Counted from the first letter of the stretch, positions 8,045 to 17,185 are shown. The stretch is DNA of 64,000 bases from CAZMUQ01 sp964569845 (GCA_964569845.1 CAZMUQ010000001.1:62001-126000), one strand, 5' to 3'. The notes: generated from the letters alone by a model not told the origin. Made by a program: numbers and translations.

Positions 8045-9094
8045 TTGGCTGGAAAAATTAAAGTTGGTGTTTTAGGTGCAACTGGTATAGTTGGGCAAAA
8101 ATTCGTTAAGCTTTTAGAGAGAAATCCATGGTTTAGGTTGGAGGTTGTAGCAGCATCCGAAAAATCTGTAGGTAAGGTATATGGTGAAGCTATTAGGGGT
8201 AGTGGTGAAAATTTTTCTGATGAAATTAAAGAATTAGAAGTTAAACCTTTAAATCCTAAAGCCTTCAGAGATGAAGATGTAGATATTGTTTTTTCAGCAC
8301 TTCCATCTGATGTTGCTTATCAAATTGAAGAAGAATTCGCAAAAAATGGATTTATAGTTTTAAGTAATGCAAGCTCTCATAGGATGGATAATGATGTTCC
8401 AATATTAAATCCTGAAGTAAATGCTGAACATGTTGATATGATTGATGAACAACGTAAAAAAAGAAACTGGGATGGAGCTATAGTTACGAATCCAAATTGT
8501 ACAACGGCAATATTAACTTTATCATTAAAACCAATATATGATGCTTTTGGTTTAAAACGTGTTGTAGTATCAACAATGCAAGCTGTTTCTGGTGCAGGTT
8601 ACCCTGGAGTTGCATCATTAGATATTATTGACAACATTATACCTTACATTAAAAATGAGGAGGAAAAAGTAGAAAAAGAAACCTTAAAAATAATGGGGCT
8701 ACCGTATCAACCTGCAAATTTTAAAATTTCTTCAAGCTGCCATAGAGTTCCAACAATTGACGGGCATGTTGAAGCTGTATTTATTGAAACAGAGAAGAAA
8801 TCAAAACCTGAAGAAATAATTGAAGTTATGAGAAATTTTAAAGGAATACCTCAAAAACTTAACCTTCCAACCGCTCCTAACCCCCCAATAATTGTTAGGT
8901 TTGAGGATGATCGTCCTCAACCAAGAATCGATAGAATGGCAGGTGATGGTATGGCTATTGTTGTTGGAAGAATAAGATATGATAAAGTTTTTGATTGTGT
9001 AAAGTATGTTGTTTTAGGGCATAACCTTATCAGAGGAGCAGCAGGATGTTCTATACTTAATGCTGAACTTCTTAAATCAAAAGGATATATTTAA
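8045..9094 (+). CDS. asd: Aspartate-semialdehyde dehydrogenase
   Basis: Reduces aspartyl phosphate to L-aspartate semialdehyde with NADPH. The 349 residues carry an N-terminal Rossmann motif GVLGATGIVGQKF, the active-site Cys in NPNCTTAIL (near 151) and the substrate-binding SSCHRVPTIDGH near 236. This is the archaeal/fungal type. The start is TTG at 8045, supported by AGGAGG at 8031-8036 inside the end of lysC. The product feeds both the ADH synthase directly downstream and threonine synthesis (threonine synthase at the left edge), so this enzyme is the branch point. Confidence 0.95.
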   Translation: MAGKIKVGVLGATGIVGQKFVKLLERNPWFRLEVVAASEKSVGKVYGEAIRGSGENFSDEIKELEVKPLNPKAFRDEDVDIVFSALPSDVAYQIEEEFAKNGFIVLSNASSHRMDNDVPILNPEVNAEHVDMIDEQRKKRNWDGAIVTNPNCTTAILTLSLKPIYDAFGLKRVVVSTMQAVSGAGYPGVASLDIIDNIIPYIKNEEEKVEKETLKIMGLPYQPANFKISSSCHRVPTIDGHVEAVFIETEKKSKPEEIIEVMRNFKGIPQKLNLPTAPNPPIIVRFEDDRPQPRIDRMAGDGMAIVVGRIRYDKVFDCVKYVVLGHNLIRGAAGCSILNAELLKSKGYI

Positions 9095-9106
9095 GGGTGA
9101 AAATTT

Positions 9107-9895
9107 TTGGAAATTGGTAAGAAAAGAAGATTAAGTAGAATTTTTAGGAATGATGGGAAAACGGTCATTATCCCAATGGACCATGGAGTATCCATTGGAC
9201 CTGTTAAAGGCCTTGTAAATATGCAATGGATAGCTGATAAGCTTATTTCTGGAGGAGCTGATGCCATTGTTGTTCATAAAGGTATTGCTAGCAAAGTAAA
9301 CTTCGGTAAAATGGGGCTTATAATTCATCTCTCAGGAAGTACAAGTTTAGGCCCTGATCCACATTGGAAAGTTCAAGTTTGTAGTATAAAGCAAGCTCTA
9401 AGACTTGGAGCAGATGGAATATCTATCCATGTTAATGTTGGTTCTCTTCAAGAGCCAGAAATGCTTAAGTATTTTGGTAAAATTGCTGATGAAGCTACCG
9501 AGTACGGTGTACCTTTACTTGCAATGATGTATCCTCGAGGACCAAAAATTCAAAATGAACATGATGTTGAACTTGTTAAACATGCCGCAAGACTTGGAGC
9601 TGAACTTGGCGCAGATATTGTGAAAACAAATTATACTGGAAGTATTAAAAGTTTTAAGGAGGTTATTGAAAGCTGTCCTGTTCCTGTGGTTATTGCTGGA
9701 GGACCAAAAGCTAAGAATGAGGTTGAATTTTTAAGTATGGTTTATAATTCGATTGAAGCAGGAGCAGTAGGAGTATCTATTGGTAGAAATGTTTTCCAGC
9801 ATGAAAATCCAGCAGCAATGGTTAGAGCATTAAATGCTATAGTACATGAAAACTCTGATGTTGAAAGTGCATTAAAAATTCTTAAGGAGGGTTAG
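9107..9895 (+). CDS. 2-amino-3,7-dideoxy-D-threo-hept-6-ulosonate (ADH) synthase
   Basis: DeoC/FbaB-type aldolase (MJ0400 family) that joins L-aspartate semialdehyde to 6-deoxy-5-ketofructose 1-phosphate, replacing the DAHP synthase step. In 262 residues it shows the family residues Asp25 (PMDHG), Tyr142 (MMYPRG) and the Schiff-base Lys173 (IVKTNYTG). It also has the phosphate-binding ends AGGPKAKN and GVSIGRNVF. TTG start at 9107. Its substrate comes from the asd product directly upstream, and its product goes to the next gene. FbaB aldolase is the alternative, but the operon context decides for ADH synthase. Confidence 0.93.
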   Translation: MEIGKKRRLSRIFRNDGKTVIIPMDHGVSIGPVKGLVNMQWIADKLISGGADAIVVHKGIASKVNFGKMGLIIHLSGSTSLGPDPHWKVQVCSIKQALRLGADGISIHVNVGSLQEPEMLKYFGKIADEATEYGVPLLAMMYPRGPKIQNEHDVELVKHAARLGAELGADIVKTNYTGSIKSFKEVIESCPVPVVIAGGPKAKNEVEFLSMVYNSIEAGAVGVSIGRNVFQHENPAAMVRALNAIVHENSDVESALKILKEG

Positions 9896-9897
9896 AA

Positions 9898-10968
9898 TTG
9901 AAAGAGTTATGGGTTAAAGTTGAAGAATCTATTTCAGAAGAATTTAAAAACACTCTTCTAGATGTATCAAAAAAGGTACCCTGCGTAATAATCGCAGCAG
10001 AGAAAGTTGCTCCTTACGCAAAATCTTTAGGATTTACTGTTGCTTCCAGAGGTACAAACTATGAGATATGTCTATTGGATAAAATTGATGAAAATTTGAT
10101 AGTAAATTTGAAAAATAAGGGGAAAAAAGTTTGCTCAATAGTGGATGTAGCAAGTAGAAACGATGAAGATAAGGTAGTTAAGATTGCTGAAAAAAATGTT
10201 GACTACATTATTGTCCGTTGTTTAAATTGGAAAGTTATCCCATTGGAGAATCTTATAGCAAAGGTTCATGGAAAAAGTAAACTTCTAGCTGAAGTTTCTA
10301 GTGTTGAAGAAGCTAAGCTTGTAATGGAAACTTTAGAACTTGGCGTTGATGGTTTAATTTTAGAAACAAATAAGTCTGAGGTTCTAACTAATATTGCAGA
10401 AATTGTTGAGGAAAAAGAGTTAAAATTAAAGCTTTGCCAAGCTAAGATTATTGAATGCAAAGAGTTGGGTTTAGGGGATAGAGTTTGTATAGATACTTGT
10501 GAACTTATGGATAAAGGAGAAGGTATGCTTGTTGGTTGCCAATCCGCAGGACTTTTTCTAATCCAGGCTGAAGTTTTTGAGAATCCTTATGTTGAGCCTC
10601 GGCCATTCAGAGTTAATGCTGGTCCTGTATCTCTCTACATGCTTACACCTGGAAATAAAACACGATATCTTTCCGAGTTAAAAGCTGGTGATGAAGTCTT
10701 AATTGTTGATAGAAATGGAAAGTTTAGACCCGCAACAATTGCACGTGTAAAAATTGAAAAAAGACCTTTAATGCTTATTGAAGCTGAAGTTGAAGGAAGT
10801 ATCGTTAAAACAATCGTACAAAATGCTGAAACAATATTTTTTGTTACAAAAGATGGCTCAAAATCTGTAAAAGACCTTAAAGCTGGTGATGAAGTCTTAG
10901 TTTACTGGAATCCTGGAGGAAGACATTTCGGTATCCTTGTTAAGGAGGAATCAGTTATTGAAAAGTAA
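9898..10968 (+). CDS. 3-dehydroquinate synthase II
   Basis: Converts ADH to 3-dehydroquinate by NAD-dependent oxidative deamination and cyclisation (MJ1249 family, unrelated to bacterial AroB). Typical landmarks are GDRVCIDTC near 195, GEGMLVGCQSAGLFLI near 207, and RPFRVNAGPVSLYML near 236. A C-terminal beta-rich half carries a duplicated LKAGDEVL motif. The 356 residues are normal for the family. TTG start at 9898, two bases after the previous stop, with AGGAGGG overlapping the end of that gene. It overlaps the start region of aroD. Confidence 0.94.
   Translation: MKELWVKVEESISEEFKNTLLDVSKKVPCVIIAAEKVAPYAKSLGFTVASRGTNYEICLLDKIDENLIVNLKNKGKKVCSIVDVASRNDEDKVVKIAEKNVDYIIVRCLNWKVIPLENLIAKVHGKSKLLAEVSSVEEAKLVMETLELGVDGLILETNKSEVLTNIAEIVEEKELKLKLCQAKIIECKELGLGDRVCIDTCELMDKGEGMLVGCQSAGLFLIQAEVFENPYVEPRPFRVNAGPVSLYMLTPGNKTRYLSELKAGDEVLIVDRNGKFRPATIARVKIEKRPLMLIEAEVEGSIVKTIVQNAETIFFVTKDGSKSVKDLKAGDEVLVYWNPGGRHFGILVKEESVIEK
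10942..10948 (+). promoter_or_regulatory. Ribosome binding site fixing the aroD start
   Basis: AAGGAGG lies inside the end of the dehydroquinate synthase gene, 9 bases before TTG 10958. It makes this TTG, not the upstream in-frame TTG at 10937, the likely aroD start. Confidence 0.65.
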
Positions 10969-11650
10969 GGCTAAGATATGTGCTGCTATCACGGGAAGAA
11001 ACATTAAAGAAGTAGAAAAAATGTTAATTAAAGCTGAAAAAAGTGGAGCTGATCTTGCAGAATTAAGGATAGATTATATTGAAGATATGAGAAATTTAGA
11101 TTTTAAGAAAATCAAAACAATAACAAACCTGCCATTAATAGCAACAAATAGACCTAGAAGGGAGGGGGGTTTTTCAAATCAGCCTGAAAATGATAGGTTA
11201 AATATTCTTTTGAAAGCTGCTGAATCTGGCTTTGATTATGTTGATATAGAATTTTCAACAAAAAAGGTTAAGCAGTATGCAACGGAAATAAAAAATCTTG
11301 GATCTAGGTTAATTGTTTCTTTTCACAATTTTAAATTAACTCCAACAATTGATGAAATGTTTAAATTGTTTAAAGAAATGATGAGTATTAAAGCTGAAAT
11401 TTTTAAAATTATTTTTACAGCAAAAAGTTTAGAAGACAACTTAACGTGTTTGAATTTTCTTTCTAAAGCATCAGAAAAAAGTAAAGTTGTCTCCTTTTGT
11501 ATGGGAAAACTAGGTATCCCTTCAAGAATATTATCCCCTATTTTTGGTGGAGAGTATACTTATGCATCAATTCTTAGGGGGAGAGAATCAGCTGCAGGGC
11601 AGTTAACCATTGAAGAGTTAAGAAGGATTTTTGATATTATTGGTGCCTAA
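10958..11650 (+). CDS. aroD: 3-dehydroquinate dehydratase, type I
   Basis: Dehydrates 3-dehydroquinate to 3-dehydroshikimate through a Schiff base. About 230 residues. Visible motifs are AELRIDYIED near 32, the catalytic His in IVSFHNF near 121, the Schiff-base Lys in EIFKIIFTAKS near 147, and FCMGKLGIPSRI near 180. The start is TTG 10958, chosen because AAGGAGG is 9 bases before it; the frame is open further up but would overlap the previous gene by 32 bases. It sits third of seven in the shikimate part of the operon, in pathway order. Confidence 0.94.
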   Translation: MKSKAKICAAITGRNIKEVEKMLIKAEKSGADLAELRIDYIEDMRNLDFKKIKTITNLPLIATNRPRREGGFSNQPENDRLNILLKAAESGFDYVDIEFSTKKVKQYATEIKNLGSRLIVSFHNFKLTPTIDEMFKLFKEMMSIKAEIFKIIFTAKSLEDNLTCLNFLSKASEKSKVVSFCMGKLGIPSRILSPIFGGEYTYASILRGRESAAGQLTIEELRRIFDIIGA

Positions 11651-11652
11651 TT

Positions 11653-12534
11653 TTGAGGCTAATTAATGGTAAAACAAGGTTATACTGTTTAATAGGTGAT
11701 CCTGTTCAGCATTCTCTAAGTCCCATAATTCATAATGCTGCGTTTGAAAAGCTTAACATAAATGCTGTCTACCTTGCTTTTAATGTTTCAAAAGATAATC
11801 TTAAAAAAGCTGTTGATGGTTTAAGAAGCCTGAATGTTGCAGGTTTTAATGTTACAATGCCTCATAAAGTTTCGATACTTTCTTTGCTTGATAGGATAGA
11901 TAGTTTGGCTGAGAAAATTGGAGCAGTAAATACTGTAAAAAATGTTGGTGGAAAACTTGTGGGATACAATACTGATGGTATTGGTGCTTTAGAAGCTCTT
12001 AAACGTAGTGGTGTAAAGCTTAAAGGAAAAAAAGTAGCCATTGTTGGAGCTGGAGGCGCTGGAAAAGCAATAGCTTTTGCTCTAGCTCAGCAGCTAGAAA
12101 AGTTTGGAGGCGAAATAACAATATTCAATAGAACAGTAGAAAAGGCTGTATGGTTAGAAAAATCATTAACAGAAACGTTTGATGTGAAAGTTAAAGGTTT
12201 AAAGTTAAGCGATTTAAACCTTAAGAATGAGCTTAAAAATGTCGATATCCTGATAAATACAACATCTGTTGGGATGTATCCTAGCATTGGTAAAACACCT
12301 GTTAGTAAAAACCTTATCAAGCCAAACATGGTTGTTTTTGACGTGATATACGAACCTTTAAAAACAAGGTTGCTTACTGAAGCTGAAAAAAGGGGTGCAA
12401 AAATAGTAAGAGGTATTGATATGCTAGTATACCAAGCTGCTAAAGCTTTTGAGATATGGATTAAGAAAAAACCTCCCATTAAAGAAATGTTCAAAGCTGC
12501 CTTAAAAATCCTAAAAAGTTCTAAAAGACTTTAA
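11653..12534 (+). CDS. aroE: Shikimate dehydrogenase
   Basis: NADPH-dependent reduction of 3-dehydroshikimate to shikimate. The 293 residues include the substrate-site motif QHSLSPIIHNAAF, the catalytic Lys in NVTMPHK, AVNTV, the nucleotide-binding GAGGAGKAIAFAL near 137 and NRT near 160. NTTSVGM near 209 and the C-terminal YQAAKAFEIW complete the family pattern. TTG start two bases after the aroD stop. A Lys/Arg-rich tail ends the protein. Confidence 0.95.
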   Translation: MRLINGKTRLYCLIGDPVQHSLSPIIHNAAFEKLNINAVYLAFNVSKDNLKKAVDGLRSLNVAGFNVTMPHKVSILSLLDRIDSLAEKIGAVNTVKNVGGKLVGYNTDGIGALEALKRSGVKLKGKKVAIVGAGGAGKAIAFALAQQLEKFGGEITIFNRTVEKAVWLEKSLTETFDVKVKGLKLSDLNLKNELKNVDILINTTSVGMYPSIGKTPVSKNLIKPNMVVFDVIYEPLKTRLLTEAEKRGAKIVRGIDMLVYQAAKAFEIWIKKKPPIKEMFKAALKILKSSKRL

Positions 12535-12554
12535 GCTTTGGAGGATAGAGATAA

Positions 12555-13433
12555 GTGGGCTATGGTGCTGCTGTTGCTTATGGTGCTGCAACAATAGTTA
12601 ATGCTATAGCTACTGGTAAAGGTGCTGCTTTTGGTTTGGACCTTAAAACAGAAGCAAAGGTTGAATTAACCAATGAAGCTGGAATTATTAGAGGAAAAAT
12701 AATTCCTAATACTGGTGAAAGTACAAGACTTATCAGGGAAGCTGTTAAGATTGTTTTAGATTATTTTGGTGTTAGTAAAAAGTTTGGTGCAAAAGTTGAA
12801 ACCATATCAAATATACCGATTGCTAAGGGCTTAAAAAGTAGTAGTGTGGCTGCAAATGCTATTATTCTTGCAACAATTGCATCCTTAGGTAAAAAGTTAA
12901 GTGATAGAGTTATTCTTAACCTTGGTGTTGAAGCTGCTTTTAAAGCAAAAACAACGGTTACAGGTGCTTTTGATGATGCCTGTGCTTCATATTTTGGTGG
13001 AATTGTTATAACCGATAACATTAGGCGTAAGATAATTAAAAAAGAAAAATTTTCAGAGAAATATAAAGTTTTGATTTATGTGCCAAAAGAAAAAGCTTAT
13101 ACAATAAACATTAATACAAAAAAAGTCAGGCTGATAGCCCCATATGTTAATATAGCATTTGAAAAAGCTTTAAATGGAAAATATTGGGAAGCTTTAACTT
13201 TAAATGGTTTGCTTTACTCGTCAATTCTTGGGTACAAAACAGGAATTGTTTTTGATGCTTTAGATGCTGGAGCTATAGCTTCTGGTTTAAGTGGTAAAGG
13301 TCCTGCTGTTATAGCTGTTGTTAAGCATCATAAGTTTGATGATGTTTTAAATGCCTGGAAAAAATATGATGGAGAAATTTTAGTAGCAAATGTTAACAAT
13401 AAAAAATCTAGTATTCTGGTGCATGATACATGA
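12555..13433 (+). CDS. aroK: Archaeal shikimate kinase (GHMP family)
   Basis: Phosphorylates shikimate. It belongs to the archaeal GHMP-kinase type that replaces the bacterial P-loop AroK. The 292 residues contain the ATP loop PIAKGLKSSSVAANA near 89 and the C-terminal GLSGKGPAVIAV near 245. GTG start at 12555, with GGAGGA at 12540-12545 nine bases before it. The stop codon overlaps the ATG of aroA (ATGA), a sign of translational coupling. Homoserine kinase is the main alternative in this family, but gene order between aroE and aroA makes shikimate the substrate. Confidence 0.93.
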   Translation: MGYGAAVAYGAATIVNAIATGKGAAFGLDLKTEAKVELTNEAGIIRGKIIPNTGESTRLIREAVKIVLDYFGVSKKFGAKVETISNIPIAKGLKSSSVAANAIILATIASLGKKLSDRVILNLGVEAAFKAKTTVTGAFDDACASYFGGIVITDNIRRKIIKKEKFSEKYKVLIYVPKEKAYTININTKKVRLIAPYVNIAFEKALNGKYWEALTLNGLLYSSILGYKTGIVFDALDAGAIASGLSGKGPAVIAVVKHHKFDDVLNAWKKYDGEILVANVNNKKSSILVHDT

Positions 13434-14713
13434 TTGTTATTATAGAAAAAACTAAAGATCTAGGTGGATGTATTAAAGTTCCTCCCTCAAAAAGTTATAC
13501 TCATAGAGCTATTGTTGCATCTGCTCTTACTAAAGGTGAATCTAAAATCTTAGAACCACTTTACTCTGATGATACAGTTGCAACTATTAATAGTTGCAAA
13601 AGTTTTGGTGTAAAAATTAGGGAAAATGAAAAAATGCTGATTGTTGATGGAAACTGTAAATTAACTGCTCCAAATAAACCAATCAACTGTAAATTCTCAG
13701 CTACAACTATCAGATTTATGACAGCATTTGCTGGTTTAGTAGAAGGTAAAACTATTTTGACTGGTGAAGGAAGCCTATTAAGAAGACCAATTTATCCGCT
13801 TATTGATGCTTTAAAAATGTTAGGTGTAAATTGTGAATCTGCTAATGGTTTCCCACCAGTAACTATTTATGGAGGAGGGGTTGTTGGAGGAGAATCTTCA
13901 ATTGTTGGTGATATAAGTTCACAGTTTATCTCAGCTTTAATTTTTGTATGCCCCTTAGCTGAAAACGATAGTTTAATAAAACTAAAAACTCCTCTTGAAT
14001 CTAAACCATATGTAGAGTTAACATTAGAAGTTGTTAAAATGCATGGAATTAATGTTAAAGTTTTAGGTAACCATGAATCGTATTATATTCCTTCAAACCA
14101 GAACTATAAACCCTATACCCATAAAATTTTTGGAGATTTTTCTTCTGCATCATTTCTTATTGCAGCTGCAGCAATTACAGGCTCCAATGTAAAATTTGAG
14201 AATCTTTATCCTCTATTTAAAAGCCAACCTGACATAGAGATTATTGATACCTTAAAAAGAATGGGTATAAAAATTTCCTGCGGGGAAAATTACGTTGAAG
14301 TTTTAGGTGGTGAATTAGAAGGTATAGAAATTGATGCAAAGGATACACCAGACCTTGTCCCAATTTATACTGTGTTAGCATGCTACGCTAAAGGAGAAAC
14401 AGTAATAAGAAATGTTAAAAGGTTAAGAATTAAAGAATCAGACCGTTTAAATACCATAAGCTCTGAACTTTCAAAAATGGGTGCAAAAATTAAAGTTTTA
14501 GAAAATAGTTTAATTGTTAAAGGAGGGCATAAACTTAGAGGGGTAATCATTAATCCGCATGGAGACCATAGAATTGCTATGGCATGTGCTGTTGCAGCTT
14601 TAGGGGCTGAAGGAGAAACAGTTATTCTTAATAGTAATTGTGTTAGAAAATCTTATCCTAACTTCTTTAAAGATTTAATTAGCATTGGAGGTAAAGTAAA
14701 GATTAAAGGTTAA
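13430..14713 (+). CDS. aroA: 3-phosphoshikimate 1-carboxyvinyltransferase (EPSP synthase)
   Basis: Transfers enolpyruvyl from PEP to shikimate 3-phosphate. The 427 residues show the family landmarks PPSKSYTHRAIVASAL near 18, GEGSLLRRP near 111, SSQFISALI near 165, and RLRIKESDRL near 330. PHGDHRIAMACAVAAL lies near 379. The ATG overlaps the shikimate kinase stop by four bases. Length and motifs are all normal. The next gene, aroC, follows after 54 bases. Confidence 0.96.
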   Translation: MIVIIEKTKDLGGCIKVPPSKSYTHRAIVASALTKGESKILEPLYSDDTVATINSCKSFGVKIRENEKMLIVDGNCKLTAPNKPINCKFSATTIRFMTAFAGLVEGKTILTGEGSLLRRPIYPLIDALKMLGVNCESANGFPPVTIYGGGVVGGESSIVGDISSQFISALIFVCPLAENDSLIKLKTPLESKPYVELTLEVVKMHGINVKVLGNHESYYIPSNQNYKPYTHKIFGDFSSASFLIAAAAITGSNVKFENLYPLFKSQPDIEIIDTLKRMGIKISCGENYVEVLGGELEGIEIDAKDTPDLVPIYTVLACYAKGETVIRNVKRLRIKESDRLNTISSELSKMGAKIKVLENSLIVKGGHKLRGVIINPHGDHRIAMACAVAALGAEGETVILNSNCVRKSYPNFFKDLISIGGKVKIKG

Positions 14714-14767
14714 AAAAACTCTATAGGACAAACTTTAATATTTATTTAAGTATTTTACATTTTTGTC

Positions 14768-15865
14768 ATGATAAACAGTATAGGAAGAAATTTCATTTTA
14801 ACAATTTTTGGTGAAAGTCATGGTAAATGTGTAGGTGTTACTGTTGATGGTTGTCCTCCAGGGTTACCCTTAAGCGAAGACGATATTCAAAAGGAGCTTA
14901 ATAGAAGAAAACCAGGAAAAAATTTCTTTTCAACAGATAGAGCTGAGGAAGATAAGGTTGAAATTCTTTCAGGTGTTTTTAATGGTTACACTACTGGTGC
15001 ACCAATATGCATGGTTGTGCGTAATAAAGATGTAGTTTCAGATGTTTACGAAGAATTTAGGTGGAAACCTAGACCAGGACATGCAGATTATCCTGCATTT
15101 GTAAAATATCGTGGTTTTCATGATTATCGTGGTGGAGGTATTTTTTCATCGCGAATTACGGTTGGATTTGTTGCTGCAGGAGCAATAGCAAAAAAACTTC
15201 TTAAGAAACTTGATATTGAGATTTATGCTCATGTGGTTGAAATTGGCGGAATTAGAATAAAAAGAAAAATTACAGTTGAAGAGGTTAAAGAGAGGGTGGA
15301 AAAAAGTTTGCTAAGGTGTTGTGATCCTGAAGCTGAGAAAGAAATGGAAAATGTTATTTTGAAGGCTAAAGAGGAAAATGATAGTGTTGGAGGTATTATT
15401 GAATGCTTTGCTGTTAATGTTCCTCCTGGTATTGGAGAGCCGATTTTTAATTCTTTAGATGCTGACCTTGCAAAATTTCTTTTCTGCATTCCTGCAGTTA
15501 AAGGTGTAGAATTTGGGGCTGGTTTTAATGCTGCAAGACTTAAAGGTTCTGAAAATAATGATGAATATAGAATTATTAATGGTAGGATTGTTACATTAAC
15601 AAATAATGCTGGAGGAATTCTTGGAGGTTTATCAACAGGTATGCCTATAATTGTTAGGGTTGCATTTAAGCCTCCTTCATCCATACCTAAAACTCAGAAA
15701 ACTGTTAACCTTCTTAAGATGGAAAATACGGAATTAAAGATTAAGGGAAGATATGATGTATGTTTCATACCTAGAGCTGTCCCCATTGTTGAGGCTGTAG
15801 TTGCAAATGTTCTTACTGATCATCTACTACCAATTCTTAAATATTCTACAAAAAAAGATTCTTAA
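14768..15865 (+). CDS. aroC: Chorismate synthase
   Basis: Makes chorismate from EPSP with reduced FMN. The 365 residues include FGESHGKCVGVTVDG at the start and RPGHADYPAFVKYRGF with FHDYRGGGIFSSRITV near 117. SENNDEY near 258 and NNAGGILGGLSTG near 279 follow. It closes the nine-gene operon. The 54-base gap before it contains a TTTATTTAAG stretch that might be a weak internal promoter. Its last bases overlap the tail of the opposite-strand threonine synthase pseudogene. Confidence 0.96.
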   Translation: MINSIGRNFILTIFGESHGKCVGVTVDGCPPGLPLSEDDIQKELNRRKPGKNFFSTDRAEEDKVEILSGVFNGYTTGAPICMVVRNKDVVSDVYEEFRWKPRPGHADYPAFVKYRGFHDYRGGGIFSSRITVGFVAAGAIAKKLLKKLDIEIYAHVVEIGGIRIKRKITVEEVKERVEKSLLRCCDPEAEKEMENVILKAKEENDSVGGIIECFAVNVPPGIGEPIFNSLDADLAKFLFCIPAVKGVEFGAGFNAARLKGSENNDEYRIINGRIVTLTNNAGGILGGLSTGMPIIVRVAFKPPSSIPKTQKTVNLLKMENTELKIKGRYDVCFIPRAVPIVEAVVANVLTDHLLPILKYSTKKDS

Positions 15866-16482
15866 TCAACTTCTTTTTCTTCTCAAATGCTTCTCTTAAA
15901 CTTGTAATTGAAGCTTTAATTGTAATTGGCTCTTTAATAAAGCTTTTACATATTTCCTGAGTTTTTAAACCCACTACCAGTTAATATGCAAAGAATATTA
16001 TCATCTTTACCTATACTTGCATAAGCTGGCATAAAAACATAGCATTGTAGATTTGCCCTTGCAGCATAAGATGCAAGGGAGGTTGCAGCGTTTCCAGAGG
16101 AATCAACAACAGCTTTAGCTTTAGAAATAAGAATTGATAGCTTCTCTATCTTTAAATGAACCTGTAGGGTTTAAAAATTCAAATTTAAAGTTAAGTTTGC
16201 TAGCTTTAAGATACTCAGCTAAATTTTTACTTTTTACTGTTGGTGTGAATCCTTCACCAGGTGAATATATAATTTTCTGGAGAAATTGGAAGTAACTCTA
16301 CATAACGCCACATACTGTAGATACTTCTCTTAGCAAATAGAGTTTTTGACACCTTTTCTTTTAATGCATCAATATTAAATGTAATCTCGGTAAGGCTGTT
16401 ACAGCTTGGACATCTATAGATAACCTCGTTGAATATTAAAAGACCTACCACATTCTAAGCATTTTTGAAGAAAAGTATCCAA
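15849..16482 (-). pseudogene. Threonine synthase paralogue, frameshifted and internally deleted
   Basis: On the minus strand, pieces of a threonine synthase occur in order but in several frames. First comes a zinc-ribbon half (FLQKCLECGRSF), then after a frameshift YRCPSCNSLTEI and SIYSMWRYVELLPISPE. After a second shift come SPGEGFTPTV and FLNPTGSFKDRE, and after a third DSSGNAATSLASYAA. The text then jumps from the early PLP domain (CYVFMPAYA) straight to the family's end (ILCILTGSGFK), so roughly the middle third to half is missing. A fourth shift precedes the last 30 codons. An AAGGAGG and TTG start survive at 16500-16480. It resembles the intact copy at 1-480 but is clearly diverged, so it is an old duplicate or acquired copy. 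Confidence 0.85.
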
Positions 16483-16537
16483 AGATTGTTAAGCCTCCTT
16501 AACAAAGAGTTAGGTATTTTCAGGTTTTTATGTTTAC

Positions 16538-16777
16538 CTAGCCAGAGCAGTATACGTAACCTTTAACTCTCCGGATAAATCTGTCGCATACAAAGCATTC
16601 AAGAAAAGATACAGGGGAACCCTTTAAGGGACATTCAACAGCTTCCTTTTTTAGCCTTGACAATACTCGTTTTGAAAAAACTCCCTTAAATTCTTCAAGT
16701 TTTTCGGCAGGTACTTTTAATGGTTTTTGGAGCACCTTAACTTCAAGCTTATACTTATATTTAGAGGGAGTAGCCAT
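16538..16777 (-). CDS. Small four-cysteine protein, probably metal-binding
   Basis: 79 residues. A basic N-terminal half (KYKYKLEVKVLQKPLKVPAEKL) is followed by a compact cysteine region (Cys49, Cys61, Cys64, Cys77) in which ECFVCDRFIRRVKGYVYC stands out. The pattern suggests a single zinc site. I do not assign a family. It lies between the threonine synthase pseudogene and aIF1 on the same strand. A link to translation is possible from the neighbour but unproven. Confidence 0.6.
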   Translation of the reverse strand: MATPSKYKYKLEVKVLQKPLKVPAEKLEEFKGVFSKRVLSRLKKEAVECPLKGSPVSFLECFVCDRFIRRVKGYVYCSG

Positions 16778-16876
16778 AAGCTATGGGGCACCTCTTTATC
16801 TTCGCTTTGCTGATAAGGTAGCTTCCATTTTAAAAGTACTTTTGTTAACTTAAATTTATTAGGATTTACCTCTAAC

Positions 16877-17185
16877 TTATTGTACTTCTATGTTTTCCTT
16901 AGAAAACCCTAATGCTATCAACTTTTCCTTAGCTTTTTCTCTATGGTCTCCTTGAAGAATTATTTGGTTATTTTTTGCTGTTCCACCACATGCACAAAAA
17001 GCTTTAAGTTCAGCTGCAAGCTTATTGATATCTACACCCTTAGTATCAATTCCTTCAACAATTGTTACAGGCTTATTCCACTTTCTTTTTTCAAGTCTAA
17101 CTTTAATTTTTTGCTGATCCTTACTTATTTCACCACATACACAAAGGTCTTTTGGTAATCCACAAACTTCACAAATTTCAGCCAT
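16877..17185 (-). CDS. Translation initiation factor aIF1 (SUI1 family)
   Basis: 102 residues. The N-terminus carries a small cysteine cluster (Cys5, Cys8, Cys15, Cys17) and the SUI1 fold follows, with KIKVRLEKRKWNKPVTIVEGI and KAFCACGGTAKNNQIILQGDH. The latter is the hallmark region that in eIF1 and aIF1 touches the ribosomal P site. It acts in start-codon choice during initiation, which may matter in a genome with so many TTG starts. A second Cys pair (Cys64, Cys66) is normal for the archaeal form. Monocistronic or with the upstream small protein; divergent from the CitG-like gene. Confidence 0.93.
   Translation of the reverse strand: MAEICEVCGLPKDLCVCGEISKDQQKIKVRLEKRKWNKPVTIVEGIDTKGVDINKLAAELKAFCACGGTAKNNQIILQGDHREKAKEKLIALGFSKENIEVQ

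Noticed and set aside
15229..15684. 151-codon frame antisense to chorismate synthase
   Set aside because: Shadow frame; aroC is intact and conserved across the whole stretch.
16254..16451. Small stand-alone zinc protein of 65 residues
   Set aside because: Its text is the N-terminal domain of a threonine synthase and is continued in other frames, so it belongs to the pseudogene.
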